IMG/VR virus record: IMGVR_UViG_3300044949_001928
Span: 1-64,000 of that record
Strand: one strand, 5' to 3'
Source: a virus
Length of the DNA stretch: 64,000 bases
Shown: positions 31,835 to 41,117 of the stretch, in pieces
Numbering within the stretch: the stretch's first letter is position 1
Layout of the letters: the number at the start of each line of letters is the position of its first letter
Notes under the pieces: model-generated
Database searches by the model: none
What the model was told of the DNA's origin: nothing
What the model saw: the letters and a program-made list of their open reading frames with translations, nothing else
Translations under genes and position numbers: made by a program

Positions 31835-34797
31835 CCATCGACACACGTCACTACGCCTGGTGCTCGCTCGGGCCCCTCGCCGCCCCACCAGCGGGGGCGA
31901 CAACCCTGGCGGATGATCATGTTCAGCGAAAGGGGGTGGTCACCACCAGGGGGACGGTCATCCTGCAGGGGATGCACCGGCCGGCCGCGGGGACGCCCGT
32001 GGCGCTGGCCTATGGCAATGGGGTGTGGGTTGCGAGGGTTCCCAAGCGGCTGCGGGTGCTGAGTTCGTTCGCCGATCCGCTGCGGGGGATCACGACGGTC
32101 AGCGTGGGGTGTCTGTTCGCGTATCACGAGAACCGGAAGCCGCCGGTTGAGGTGTTTGAGGAGATAGCGCAAAACAGTACACTAACGCACGCAATAAGTA
32201 ATACATTTGCCGGCTCGGGAAGCAGCTTGCCGGTTGGCGTATCAAATAGCGCAGCTGTTTACGAAAACGTGCGAAAGAAAGTTGTCTTACCGATGCGCGC
32301 TTCGTGGGTTATAAATAGAATTATCACTGGGCTAGGTCTTACCCTAGCCTCTCCGGTTCCGTTTGAGATTTATAGATCCGTTGACGAATGGGACACGTCG
32401 GCGGGCTATGTAGAAGAACTTGATAGAATTGTTCAATCAGCCGGATATTTTTGTTGGATCAATGACGACGAAAAGGTAGAGTTTGTTTTCAAAGGGGGAA
32501 ACTCTGCGCCCGGCCCTCTGATTCTCGGTTCGCGCATTATTGACATGCAACCGGTAAACGTTGGCGAAATGCCAGGTGATGCGGTTTATGCCAAATTTAC
32601 ATCCACAAAACTTACGCGGCCGAGGCCCAAGGATCCAGAAAAGCCGGATGATCCAGAAGATCCCGAAGATCCGCCAAGCGATGAAGATAGGCGGAGAAGT
32701 TGGGAATGGGAAAAAACCGATGGCGGAGCGGTGCAGATTATTCATACTTACACAAAACCCAACGGAACCACAGAGAAAGAATATGCGACTTTTGTGGATT
32801 ATTCGTATTCTGAGACACGGTATGACGCTAAGGACAGGGCAGTATTCAGGCGGGAGGTTAAAAATGGGCCCACGGGCGAAAGTATAACGATCACGAGAAC
32901 ATTTTATGACCCTAGCAGTACGTCACCACGGGAGCAAGTAACAGAAGAGTTTTCGCCGGTCGCTAATGTGGCTAGCTCTTGCGGGTTTGAGGGCAACCTC
33001 AGCCAGCTTCGGAGCCTTGGTTCTCATCGGTCTCGGACCGTGTCTATTGCCTATGAAAAAGACAGATCCACGGGAAACACTCTTACAAAAACAAGGCAGC
33101 ATGTGCCATACATAAATACCCCTTTCGGATCTGACATTATATCCAGACTCCGAGAGGAGCGCAGGCCAAGCGAGCCAATTCAAGAACTGATAGACCAGGC
33201 CTCTGAACTTGTTCCCTATGGTGGGAGCGTGCAGATCAGGACTGAGCGCGACTTCGGTGCCCAAACCAGGCCGAGGCAGCAGGAGAGGAATAAGGATGAC
33301 CTACGGAAGAGGCAGGGACAAGCGGGGCAGGATGATGAAGAACAGCGAGAACAAGAAACTAGGTTTGTCTGGGAAACTATTTCTGATACGGCTCAAAATG
33401 CTATCGAGTTGAGCCCACCTTACGTGTCTGACGACTATACAATTATAGAAGCCGTCTCCTCTGGGCAATTGAAATATAATAATTACAGAAGTCTTCCGTA
33501 TTTAGAGGCCCTTCGCTACGCTCGAATCGAAAACCGCCTGCTTCTTGGCAACCGCAACGGTGCTGGCATCCAACTGGCGCCTGTTGACATGCCAGCGAGG
33601 CCGTTCTCGCTGTTCTACATCCGCGCCAACGGTGTAACGGGCGCCTATCGCACCAACGGCACGACGTGGACCATCACGGCCAATGGGAACATCGTCTGCA
33701 GCACCGACGCGCTCTTCTGGGGTGCGGTGGACGGCAACCCCCAGGCCGCGTTTTTCCCCCTGCCGCCGGGCGCCACAACCCTCCCACCAGAGGTGACAGC
33801 GACGGGCAACGCCAACCCCGCGCCAGCCAATGCGATCACGCCACCAGCGGGCTTCAACCCTGCGGCCCCCGACCTGGTGGGCCTGTTTGCGGCGCTGCCC
33901 ACCACGCAAGCGGCGGTACCGCGGGCGACCGTCAGCCCGGCTCAGATCGTCACCCCATGGAATGAGACGCTGCAGGTTGCCGCGGGCGTGCAGGTTGGGG
34001 CAGTGGCAACCGTGCAGCGCTGGCTGCCCAAGGTGGTCACAGCTGCCGCCGGGGTCAGGGTCGGCGCGGTGTCGTCCGTTCCGGACATGGCCATTGGCAC
34101 CGGTGAGGCCGGAGCCGTGGGCTACCCGGTGACCCTGGAGCTGGGGGCCTTCGGTGGCGAAATGGCGGTTGGCACCGCGGAAGCAGGCGCCGAGGCGTTC
34201 CCGGTTGAGATCGAGCAGGAGGCCGGCCCGATTACTGGTGACGTGGAACTGCAGATCATTCCTGCACTGGCGGAGGCAAGTGCGGCTTCTGTCGACGCCA
34301 CTACCGGACAGGGGGGAGACGTAGTAGTTGCGACATCTTCAGCTGTGGCGTCTGCGACCGGTTATTCGGTTGACATAGATACTGGTTTTAGATTGTCGGA
34401 TATAATTTACAGCCAGTCCACTGTATGGCCTAACACTACGCCAGCTTCTGCGGCGATTATGCAAGACGGTAGTTTTACCAATACCGGAGCGGGAACGAAC
34501 TACGATAACACCCCCCAGTGGGTTAAGATGGACCTTGGCCGGGTTGTAGTTGTTACTGGGGTAGTCATAGGTACGGCCACTAATAATATTCCAGGTGGGT
34601 GGAGCAGGGCTTTTACATCGTTCCTGCCTGTCCAGTATTCACTTGACAATGTCACTTGGACAACAGCTTTTACCACCCCCAATTTTACCGAAGACGGCAT
34701 CTATACATTTAACACCAGTTTTTCGGCTAGGTATGTGAGGATTTTCTCAAGCGGCAGCTACGCCGCATTGTCTGAGTTCTACGTTTTCGCGACTTAG
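31831..34797 (+). CDS. Tail hub/tip protein with C-terminal discoidin domain
   Basis: A 988-residue baseplate-hub-like protein. The first 250 residues are beta-rich with hub-type layout. An acidic DPEDPEDPPSDED loop lies near 275. Repeats with GVQVGAV/GVRVGAV are near 710-740. The last 140 residues are an F5/8 type C (discoidin) fold: QWVKMDLGRVVVVTGVVIG, VQYSLDNVTW and RYVRIF. Such domains bind glycans, so the tip may touch the host surface. DNA at 32170-33500 is A/T-richer than the ends, a sign of module exchange. Confidence 0.7.
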   Translation: MTIDTRHYAWCSLGPLAAPPAGATTLADDHVQRKGVVTTRGTVILQGMHRPAAGTPVALAYGNGVWVARVPKRLRVLSSFADPLRGITTVSVGCLFAYHENRKPPVEVFEEIAQNSTLTHAISNTFAGSGSSLPVGVSNSAAVYENVRKKVVLPMRASWVINRIITGLGLTLASPVPFEIYRSVDEWDTSAGYVEELDRIVQSAGYFCWINDDEKVEFVFKGGNSAPGPLILGSRIIDMQPVNVGEMPGDAVYAKFTSTKLTRPRPKDPEKPDDPEDPEDPPSDEDRRRSWEWEKTDGGAVQIIHTYTKPNGTTEKEYATFVDYSYSETRYDAKDRAVFRREVKNGPTGESITITRTFYDPSSTSPREQVTEEFSPVANVASSCGFEGNLSQLRSLGSHRSRTVSIAYEKDRSTGNTLTKTRQHVPYINTPFGSDIISRLREERRPSEPIQELIDQASELVPYGGSVQIRTERDFGAQTRPRQQERNKDDLRKRQGQAGQDDEEQREQETRFVWETISDTAQNAIELSPPYVSDDYTIIEAVSSGQLKYNNYRSLPYLEALRYARIENRLLLGNRNGAGIQLAPVDMPARPFSLFYIRANGVTGAYRTNGTTWTITANGNIVCSTDALFWGAVDGNPQAAFFPLPPGATTLPPEVTATGNANPAPANAITPPAGFNPAAPDLVGLFAALPTTQAAVPRATVSPAQIVTPWNETLQVAAGVQVGAVATVQRWLPKVVTAAAGVRVGAVSSVPDMAIGTGEAGAVGYPVTLELGAFGGEMAVGTAEAGAEAFPVEIEQEAGPITGDVELQIIPALAEASAASVDATTGQGGDVVVATSSAVASATGYSVDIDTGFRLSDIIYSQSTVWPNTTPASAAIMQDGSFTNTGAGTNYDNTPQWVKMDLGRVVVVTGVVIGTATNNIPGGWSRAFTSFLPVQYSLDNVTWTTAFTTPNFTEDGIYTFNTSFSARYVRIFSSGSYAALSEFYVFAT

Positions 34798-34851
34798 TCG
34801 CCTTCTCCTTTCGCCGTGCGCATTGCGCAACCGATTTCAGCCACCAACCAC

Positions 34852-34863
34852 GGAAACCTAGAG
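34852..34863 (+). promoter_or_regulatory. Start-associated sequence 14 (GGAAACCTAGAG)
   Basis: 22 nt before GTG 34886, with CCCACCACC directly ahead of the start. Confidence 0.75.
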
Positions 34864-34885
34864 CAGGAACACCAGACCCACCACC

Positions 34886-35569
34886 GTGCCAGCCTGTCGC
34901 CCGATCTTCTTTCACGACTTCCTTCCTGCAGCTGCGGGGAGGGCGGTTCACGCGTTAGACAGCCACAGCATCCGGATGGCGCTTGTGACGGCTGTGCCAT
35001 CGATGCAAAGCGCTGCGCTGCTTACAGACGTAGCGCAAGTGGCTACCGGCAACGGCTATCCCGCTGGTGGGGTGCCTGTGACCGTGACACAACCTACACA
35101 GACCGGCGGTATCTTCAGGTTTGTAGTGACATCCGTGCCGGTTATTACTGGCACCGGTGCGGGGTTTACTCATATTGGAGCGTTGTTTTATAACAACACT
35201 GCAGCGGGTAAGAATCTGATATGCGCGGTGTATCAAAGCGGAAATGGGCAGATGCCCATCACGAACGTAGCGCAAAGTGGTCTGGTTGCCACCTTGACAG
35301 CCGTAAATCATCAGTTTAGCAACGGTGACACGGTAGTAACCGACGGGATTCCATTCTCGCGGTTGAATGGCACATTTACTGTGTCTGGGGTTACCGCGAA
35401 CACGTTTAATATAAACTCTCCTGTCTCCGCGTCAATCGCAAGTCAGGTATCAACGGGAGGCCTCGTCATAAAACCGGAAACCGTCAATACAGGAACGGGA
35501 TTAACCTATACAGTCACAACCGATCAAGCGAATGGCCTTCTCGTTGTTGCTCCTAAGGGGCTAGCCTGA
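34886..35569 (+). CDS. Tail-associated beta-rich protein
   Basis: A 227-residue protein starting at GTG 34886. The central part (ATLTAVNHQFSNGDTVVTDG, LNGTFTVSGVTANTFNI) is a small beta-domain common in phage virion proteins. It lies after the hub gene. Exact role unknown. Confidence 0.6.
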   Translation: MPACRPIFFHDFLPAAAGRAVHALDSHSIRMALVTAVPSMQSAALLTDVAQVATGNGYPAGGVPVTVTQPTQTGGIFRFVVTSVPVITGTGAGFTHIGALFYNNTAAGKNLICAVYQSGNGQMPITNVAQSGLVATLTAVNHQFSNGDTVVTDGIPFSRLNGTFTVSGVTANTFNINSPVSASIASQVSTGGLVIKPETVNTGTGLTYTVTTDQANGLLVVAPKGLA

Positions 35570-36015
35570 TGAGCGTCGCTTTTACGATGAGTAACGCCAG
35601 CCTGGCTAGGGTCTACGCGGCGTCTTTTCAGGGGCGAATCGCCCGCGCTTGCCTGGCGGTCAATCCGGGCACGCTGGATGAAAACAGCACTACCGCTCAG
35701 TGGGATGCAGCGGAAATCACCAGCCAAGCCGCTAACGGCTACACGCGGTTTACCTGGACAATCCCGGCAGGCACCTATGACCCGGTTCTAGCCCTGTTTC
35801 GTGGAGCTGCTACGGCGGTATCCTTTCAGGCCAATACCAGCGGCACAGGGATCACGTACGACACCGTTTACGTTGTTACAGGCACGGGTGGTACGTGGGA
35901 TACGAACGTAGAAATGATCCTGCTAGATCCGCAGGCGCTCCCGGCGGGTGCCCCGATAGCCTATAACGTTTCTTTCTTGGCTGACAACATCACATCGGCA
36001 CCTTCAGGGCTGTGA
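35569..36015 (+). CDS. Tail-region structural protein, unknown
   Basis: A 148-residue beta-rich protein whose start overlaps the previous stop (TGATG). Ser/Thr/Ala-rich. No family is recognised. Confidence 0.55.
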   Translation: MSVAFTMSNASLARVYAASFQGRIARACLAVNPGTLDENSTTAQWDAAEITSQAANGYTRFTWTIPAGTYDPVLALFRGAATAVSFQANTSGTGITYDTVYVVTGTGGTWDTNVEMILLDPQALPAGAPIAYNVSFLADNITSAPSGL

Positions 36016-37634
36016 AACGGGTAAACGTAAACATTCCGCCGGAGGTGCTCGAAACATCCAGGGCGCTGCAGGCTGCCAACCGGGACAGACTGGTGCGGCG
36101 GGAACGGGATGAGCGCACCAGGCGAGAGGCTGAGCGGCAGGCACGGAAAGCGCGGGAGGAACAGGCCCGCTCCTCGGCAGGCGGCAAGAAGGACCCCAAA
36201 AACCGAGGCGTGCCGGATGTGGAAGATCCTCCGTTTTTTCCGCTGCATCGGCGGGGGCAGAAGTTCAAGGTGGCAGGGGCTTATTGTCAGGTTTGGCCGG
36301 GGCAGTTGAGAGTTTTTACTCCTGACAGGCAGGTTTCTGAGTTTATCCCAGCCCCTAGATTTGTGCGCACTACCATTTATGAATCTAATGCAACTTCCAC
36401 ATTTCCGGCTTTTGTCGTGGCAATGCCAGGCGGAGCCGGAAGAACCGTCATTACTTTCTGCTTTGATACATGGGATTATTCTGAAGCTTTTTACCTTTTG
36501 GTTAGAGTGGATATAGAGAGATCGAAATATTACGAGAGAATAGGTAGCACTGTAAAAGTAAGACGGGATATGATTTTAGATGATTTCCGAAATGCTATAG
36601 CATTTAAGTCTTGCGTCGTAACAGACGATCGCATCAATGTAATCGATACGCCGCCAGTAATGTCAACTATATTAAAAAGGCTTTACCCGCGCAAGAATCC
36701 CGCAATAGAGATTTCGACTGCTTACTTTCCATCACATGCTCTCTGGAACGTTTTTGATTTTTTCTTTCAAAAAGATGGAGCACGTATCAAGAGCAGCGAG
36801 TATATTGCTTCCATAGACTACGGAAAAGATACAAACTTTTACGATAGATTACTGCTATCATCGTATGGCTACGGGTATTTAGTCAACAGGGAGTCGACCA
36901 CAGCCGCGGCCAACATTAAAGCGAGCATTGGCCGGGCAATCTCCAATGGGCAAAGTCTGTCAAGTATCGCATCGCTCAACTCAACACCAGTACAGCTCGA
37001 CAATCGCGGCTTTGCAACTCCGGCGGTCTTTGCTTTTATGTATAAATACGAAGGAGAATTTGATGGGAACAATGCAACTCGAAGCGAGGCGATGGATTAC
37101 AAGTATATTAGCGACAATTACTTTTCGGGGTCTTTGGCTGGTGGCGCCACTGGTTCAGGTCCTCGTTACATGCTGACCGTCGGCTACCAGCCAGAAGGTG
37201 TAACGACCGATAAAACGGCAAACCTTTTCTACTTTCGCCCTCCACTTGATACAAATACCTTCCTCGCTCCTCCAATCCTGCCAAAGGAAGGCAAGGGGGC
37301 AGACGAAGAGCGGGTCATGGCCGCACCGCCATTGCCAAACATGGGACGACGGGCCTTCAGCTCGCTTTGGGACTGGAAGCTGATTAGAGATATTAAGGCT
37401 CAAAGTGGGGATGAGTATAGTGATTCCAGTATCATTCAGGCCACTTCATCCGCATCCGTCGGCGAGGCAACCGCCATCAACACCTGGGACTGGGGGCGGC
37501 CTCTCGCCTGCATCCTCGAACTGCTGAGCCTGGGCTTCTCACCGGCGGCTCTCATGCTCACCGCGGAGGAGCTTGAGGCCGTAGCCAACGCCACGCCAGC
37601 CGATCGCTTTAACTTCTCCTCCTCCCCGCCATGA
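36012..37634 (+). CDS. Large tail-region protein with charged N-terminal helix
   Basis: A 540-residue protein starting at GTG 36012. Residues 10-65 form a highly charged helix (RLVRRERDERTRREAERQAR). The body (about 75-530) has no family that I recognise. DNA from 36300 to 37200 is A/T-rich compared with both sides, as in the hub gene. Coupled at both ends, so it belongs to the tail operon. Confidence 0.6.
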   Translation: MKRVNVNIPPEVLETSRALQAANRDRLVRRERDERTRREAERQARKAREEQARSSAGGKKDPKNRGVPDVEDPPFFPLHRRGQKFKVAGAYCQVWPGQLRVFTPDRQVSEFIPAPRFVRTTIYESNATSTFPAFVVAMPGGAGRTVITFCFDTWDYSEAFYLLVRVDIERSKYYERIGSTVKVRRDMILDDFRNAIAFKSCVVTDDRINVIDTPPVMSTILKRLYPRKNPAIEISTAYFPSHALWNVFDFFFQKDGARIKSSEYIASIDYGKDTNFYDRLLLSSYGYGYLVNRESTTAAANIKASIGRAISNGQSLSSIASLNSTPVQLDNRGFATPAVFAFMYKYEGEFDGNNATRSEAMDYKYISDNYFSGSLAGGATGSGPRYMLTVGYQPEGVTTDKTANLFYFRPPLDTNTFLAPPILPKEGKGADEERVMAAPPLPNMGRRAFSSLWDWKLIRDIKAQSGDEYSDSSIIQATSSASVGEATAINTWDWGRPLACILELLSLGFSPAALMLTAEELEAVANATPADRFNFSSSPP

Positions 37635-37780
37635 CCGACCCCATCCCCACCACCGAACTCGTGCCGCTCGAAGCCCGCGAAACCGCGATGCTGCTGGCCT
37701 TCGCCAACCGTCAGCGGCTACTGCGCGAGGAAGATCGCCGACGCGTCATCCAGGAAGCGGTACGACTGGCGAAGACTTAG
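37631..37780 (+). CDS. Very small helical protein, unknown (49 aa)
   Basis: ATG 37631 overlaps the previous stop. Charged and helical (FANRQRLLREEDRRRVIQEA). Its stop codon TAG ends where the next start-associated sequence begins. No family is recognised. Confidence 0.6.
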   Translation: MTDPIPTTELVPLEARETAMLLAFANRQRLLREEDRRRVIQEAVRLAKT

Positions 37781-37791
37781 GAAACCTGGGG
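37780..37791 (+). promoter_or_regulatory. Start-associated sequence 15 (GGAAACCTGGGG)
   Basis: 25 nt before ATG 37817 of the scaffold gene. Confidence 0.75.
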
Positions 37792-37816
37792 TGTACCGCG
37801 GCGTGATGCCAAAGAC

Positions 37817-38584
37817 ATGAAAACCCACCGCAAGCTCTTCCCCGAGCTGTTCCACAACGTCACCCCACCCGATCCCGCCCCAGACGGCGGGGCTGGTGGT
37901 GGTGGCGCTCCCGATCCCGCTGACTCCTCCACTGGTGGGGAAGGGCCGACAGCGGACGACGTCAGGAGGCTGCAGGAGGCGCTCAAGAAGGAGCGGAATC
38001 TGAAGGAACAGGTCGAGAGGCGCCTAAAGGCCATTGACCCCAACCAGGTGGAGGAGGCCCGCCGGGAGGCCGAGGAGGCGCGGCAGGCCAGGGAACTGGC
38101 CGAGCGTGATGCGTCCACCAGAATCGCCGCGATTCAGCAACGAGCACAGAAGGAGCTGCAGGAAGCCAGGGAGGAGGCCGCGAAGGCCGTGGAAGACGCG
38201 CGGCGCCTGAAGGTACGTGTCAAGTGGGAAAGCGAATTTGTCGCGTCCGGAGGGTTCACCGAGCCCAGCGAGATCGATGGCACCACCTCGTTCGATCTCC
38301 TCTGGAAGCATGATGGCGCCACGTTTGAAGAGGACGAGCAGGGCCTTTACCTGAAGGGCGCCGACGGCCTAGCCGTGATCGACAAGGAAACCGGCAAGCG
38401 CGTTACCCCACGCCAGCACTTCGAGCGGCTCCGGAACGACCGCCTCTATTCGGCGCACTTCCAGCCGATCGGTGGCAGCGGTGGCGGCAGCGGGGCCGGT
38501 GTGCGGGGGAGGGTGCAGCACAAGCAGAGCCTTGATGGCATGTCCTCGCGGGATCTGCTGCGGCTCGGACTGGAGGGCAGATAA
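37817..38584 (+). CDS. Capsid scaffold protein
   Basis: A 255-residue protein. Gly/Pro/Ala-rich start, then a long coiled coil at about 50-140 (EALKKERNLKEQVERRLKAI, EEARREAEEARQARELAERD), and a globular C-terminal part ending SSRDLLRLGLEGR. This is the usual make-up of phage scaffold proteins, and the major capsid gene follows. No protease motif is evident. Confidence 0.75.
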   Translation: MKTHRKLFPELFHNVTPPDPAPDGGAGGGGAPDPADSSTGGEGPTADDVRRLQEALKKERNLKEQVERRLKAIDPNQVEEARREAEEARQARELAERDASTRIAAIQQRAQKELQEAREEAAKAVEDARRLKVRVKWESEFVASGGFTEPSEIDGTTSFDLLWKHDGATFEEDEQGLYLKGADGLAVIDKETGKRVTPRQHFERLRNDRLYSAHFQPIGGSGGGSGAGVRGRVQHKQSLDGMSSRDLLRLGLEGR

Positions 38585-38605
38585 CGGCTTAGGCGGGGTT
38601 GGCCT

Positions 38606-38665
38606 ACTGGTGGTAAGCGACGTTGGCGTGATGCCCTCCGAGCCCACGGCGTGATGCCACCAGTA
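38606..38665 (+). other. Structured leader of the capsid gene
   Basis: TACTGGTGG (38606-38614) pairs with CCACCAGTA (38657-38665), and the loop holds two direct copies of GGCGTGATGCC. It fills the 110-bp gap before the capsid gene. It may be an mRNA-stability or attenuation structure. Confidence 0.4.
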
Positions 38666-38694
38666 ACCATTGCCACCCTTCAAGGTATTCACCA

Positions 38695-39645
38695 GTGACC
38701 GCTCTGACTCTTCTGGAGTCCGCCAAGGCCGCGGAAAACCCAGTCCAACGCGCTCTCTACCAGGAACTCAGCCTCGGCGAGCTTTCCGGCCTCATCCCCT
38801 TCGAGAACACCCCAGGCCCCGGCGTGTTCTACAACAAAGTTGCCAAGCTGCCACAGGTCGGCTTCCGTGGCGTCAACGAGGCGAACGATCCGGATTACGG
38901 GATCATCAACCCGCAGTCCGAGGCCTACAAGATGATGCAGGCCGACATCGACGTCGACCTATTCCAGCTGCGGACCGAAGGCCCCGAGGCCCGAATCAAT
39001 CAGATCACCATGCAGATGGAATCTATGCGATTCCTGTTGGAGGATCGGTTCATCAACGGCAATGAGGCCGTAAACGTCCGGGAATTCGACGGCCTCCGCA
39101 CGCGAATCAACGTCGGCAGTTCTCAGGCGATCAACGCCAACGGCGCTCTGTCCTTGGCCGCCCTCGATGAGCTGAACGATGCCACCGACGCCCTTGGTGG
39201 CCGGAAGGTGTTCATCATGAACCAGCAGATGGGCCGTCGGATCGCAGCCGCCGCTCGCAACAACGGGCTCAGTGGTCTCTACACCACGGACCTGAACGAG
39301 TTTGGCCGCCGCGCTCGCTTCTATGACGGCGTGGAGATCGTCACCACCAAGGTCAACGGCCAGAACCTCCCGATTCAGCCGTTCACCGAAAACGCCAACG
39401 GTATCGACCCGACTGGTGGAGCCACAACCTCCATCTACTGCGTCGCGTTCGGACCGAACCTGGTCACCATGCACCAGGGCCGGATGCAGAACGGCGAGTT
39501 CGGCCCCACCCTCCGTGCCCTTGGCGAGCAGGGTGATGGCGTGGTCGATCGCACCCGCTTTGAGTGGGACATCCTGATGACCATCAAAAACGGTCGGTCT
39601 GCTTCGCGCCTCTACGGGGTGACGAATGCTGCTGTCGTGGCCTGA
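38695..39645 (+). CDS. Major capsid protein (HK97-fold type)
   Basis: A 316-residue protein starting at GTG 38695. N-arm with helices (ALYQELSLGELSGLIPFENT), then a body with FEWDILMTIKNGRSASRLYG near the end. Length, position behind a scaffold gene and the beta-rich body support the call. The P-domain-like stretch QMESMRFLLEDRFINGNEAV is typical of small phage capsid proteins. It is placed 21 kb downstream of the portal, after the tail genes, which is unusual. Confidence 0.75.
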   Translation: MTALTLLESAKAAENPVQRALYQELSLGELSGLIPFENTPGPGVFYNKVAKLPQVGFRGVNEANDPDYGIINPQSEAYKMMQADIDVDLFQLRTEGPEARINQITMQMESMRFLLEDRFINGNEAVNVREFDGLRTRINVGSSQAINANGALSLAALDELNDATDALGGRKVFIMNQQMGRRIAAAARNNGLSGLYTTDLNEFGRRARFYDGVEIVTTKVNGQNLPIQPFTENANGIDPTGGATTSIYCVAFGPNLVTMHQGRMQNGEFGPTLRALGEQGDGVVDRTRFEWDILMTIKNGRSASRLYGVTNAAVVA

Positions 39646-39682
39646 TTTCTCCTTCTTCTTTCACCCCGAGAGGTAACCCCAA

Positions 39683-40144
39683 ATGGGACAACGTGCAACC
39701 GGTCTTGCCACTCGACTGGCAATGCCATTCGACGCCCTCACCGTGCTGGTGGGCAGCGTCCTCCGCGGCCCTCGTGGCCGTGTGGCTGAAACCCGCACCG
39801 GTGCGGCTCAGCTCCTGAATACGTCTCTGAATCACCAGGACGTCTACCGGATCGTAGCCAGCGGGTCTTCCGCCTCTGCTGGCACCTACACGATCCAGGC
39901 GGCGCATGTGCCCGAGGGTGGCGCCCTGGCCTCTGCCAGCACCTACGCCACCATCGCCGTGATCACCTGCGCTCCCGGCATCCAGCGGATCGCCCTGCAA
40001 GGCGACACCGTTGAGCGGTTGGTGCGAGCTGCTGGCAGCCTCACCGGCGAAGTGTCGGTGCGTGCCGTCCGGGCTGTGGCCGGTACCGCTGGCGATGCGC
40101 CGGCTGGCACCAACACGATTCGCATCGTGCCGATCTACGACTGA
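39683..40144 (+). CDS. Capsid decoration or head fibre candidate
   Basis: A 153-residue, Ala/Thr/Gly-rich beta protein (GTYTIQAAHVPEGGALASAS) with a Shine-Dalgarno (GAGAGG). It directly follows the capsid gene and is closed by a strong terminator, which suggests a high-copy virion protein. Role inferred from position. Confidence 0.5.
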   Translation: MGQRATGLATRLAMPFDALTVLVGSVLRGPRGRVAETRTGAAQLLNTSLNHQDVYRIVASGSSASAGTYTIQAAHVPEGGALASASTYATIAVITCAPGIQRIALQGDTVERLVRAAGSLTGEVSVRAVRAVAGTAGDAPAGTNTIRIVPIYD

Positions 40145-40154
40145 TCACCTCACG

Positions 40155-40173
40155 GGGCCCTTCGGGGCCCTTT
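40155..40173 (+). terminator. UUCG-loop terminator after capsid genes
   Basis: GGGCCC stem with a TTCG tetraloop and TTT after it. Confidence 0.75.
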
Positions 40174-40182
40174 CCTATCGCA

Positions 40183-40359
40183 ATGAGCTACGCCATTCCA
40201 ATCGGCATGACCCCCGAACAGGTCGCCCAGATCATGAACCCCGACACCAAACCCGCGGAGCCCGGTATCGCACCGGAGGACGCCCAGCAGGATCCCGACC
40301 TGGTGGGTGAACGCAAGCGCCCGCGCCGTGCGGAGAAGCCTCCGGAGGCGGAAACCTGA
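40183..40359 (+). CDS. Small charged protein, unknown (58 aa)
   Basis: ATG 40183. Starts MSYAIPIGMTPEQVAQIM; ends basic (ERKRPRRAEKPPEAET). Its stop codon TGA (40357-40359) lies inside the next start-associated sequence, as for the gene ending at 14517; both proteins end in ET. Confidence 0.55.
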   Translation: MSYAIPIGMTPEQVAQIMNPDTKPAEPGIAPEDAQQDPDLVGERKRPRRAEKPPEAET

Positions 40360-40361
40360 GG
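40350..40361 (+). promoter_or_regulatory. Start-associated sequence 16 (GGAAACCTGAGG)
   Basis: Exact consensus, but only one base before ATG 40363; one of two copies that break the usual spacing. Confidence 0.7.
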
Positions 40362-40362
40362 C

Positions 40363-40710
40363 ATGGAACCGATCAGCATCGCATTCCCGATCCAGCAAGG
40401 CGCACCGGCTTCGTTGCATCTTCGCTGGCGCAAAAGCGACGGGCCTGTTGTGCTGACCGGTTATACCGCAAACTGGGAGATATGGGACCCGAAGCGACGG
40501 ACTAAGTACGCGGAAGTAACTGTAGAATTTCCTAACCGCAACGATGGGCAGATCCGCGGTCGCTTAACTGCAGAGCAAACCCTGGCAATTCCCACCAGGG
40601 CAGGGAGGGCTGTTCATGATCTGCACTTGTTCCCACCTTCTGGCGACTCGTTTTACCTGGTTCACGGGTCAGCGGTTGCAACGCCTCGCGTTTCTCACGG
40701 TGCGCCATGA
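40363..40710 (+). CDS. Virion-region protein, unknown (115 aa)
   Basis: A 115-residue beta-rich protein (IQQGAPASLHLRWRKSDGPV, IRGRLTAEQTLAIPT). The pattern resembles small phage proteins encoded near tail fibres. Coupled by ATGA to its neighbour. Confidence 0.55.
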   Translation: MEPISIAFPIQQGAPASLHLRWRKSDGPVVLTGYTANWEIWDPKRRTKYAEVTVEFPNRNDGQIRGRLTAEQTLAIPTRAGRAVHDLHLFPPSGDSFYLVHGSAVATPRVSHGAP

Positions 40711-41114
40711 GTGAAGACATCATCGATGTAATGACCACTTGGGGACCGGGGACGACATCCCAGGGCACGAGTGAAACCACTCTTATAGATGTGTTGCCAG
40801 AGGTGGCGCCGGGGATTGTAGAAGTATCACTAGACGATCCCGTTTTAGAACTGGAGCGGGAAGCCGCAACCATTGAGGTGCTAACGCCCGCGGAGCCTGG
40901 GACCGGGCTGCCGACATGGAGCGAGCTTGTTTTGCGGTGGGATTCGCAGCCTGTGAAACTGGGACAGATTGCAGCTGGCAGTGTTTACTCTTACACGCTT
41001 CAAGGGGTAACCAGGTACCGACTTGTCCCATCGCCTTACGTGATGGCGCAAGATGGGTTCTATGGCTCCTACGTTAATGGCGTGTTAATGGGCCTTATTA
41101 CGTCGCGGGTGTGA
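40707..41114 (+). CDS. Virion-region protein, unknown (135 aa)
   Basis: A 135-residue acidic, beta-rich protein starting MSEDIIDVMTTWGPG. Encoded just before the spike gene. No family is recognised. Confidence 0.5.
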   Translation: MSEDIIDVMTTWGPGTTSQGTSETTLIDVLPEVAPGIVEVSLDDPVLELEREAATIEVLTPAEPGTGLPTWSELVLRWDSQPVKLGQIAAGSVYSYTLQGVTRYRLVPSPYVMAQDGFYGSYVNGVLMGLITSRV

Positions 41115-41117
41115 AGC

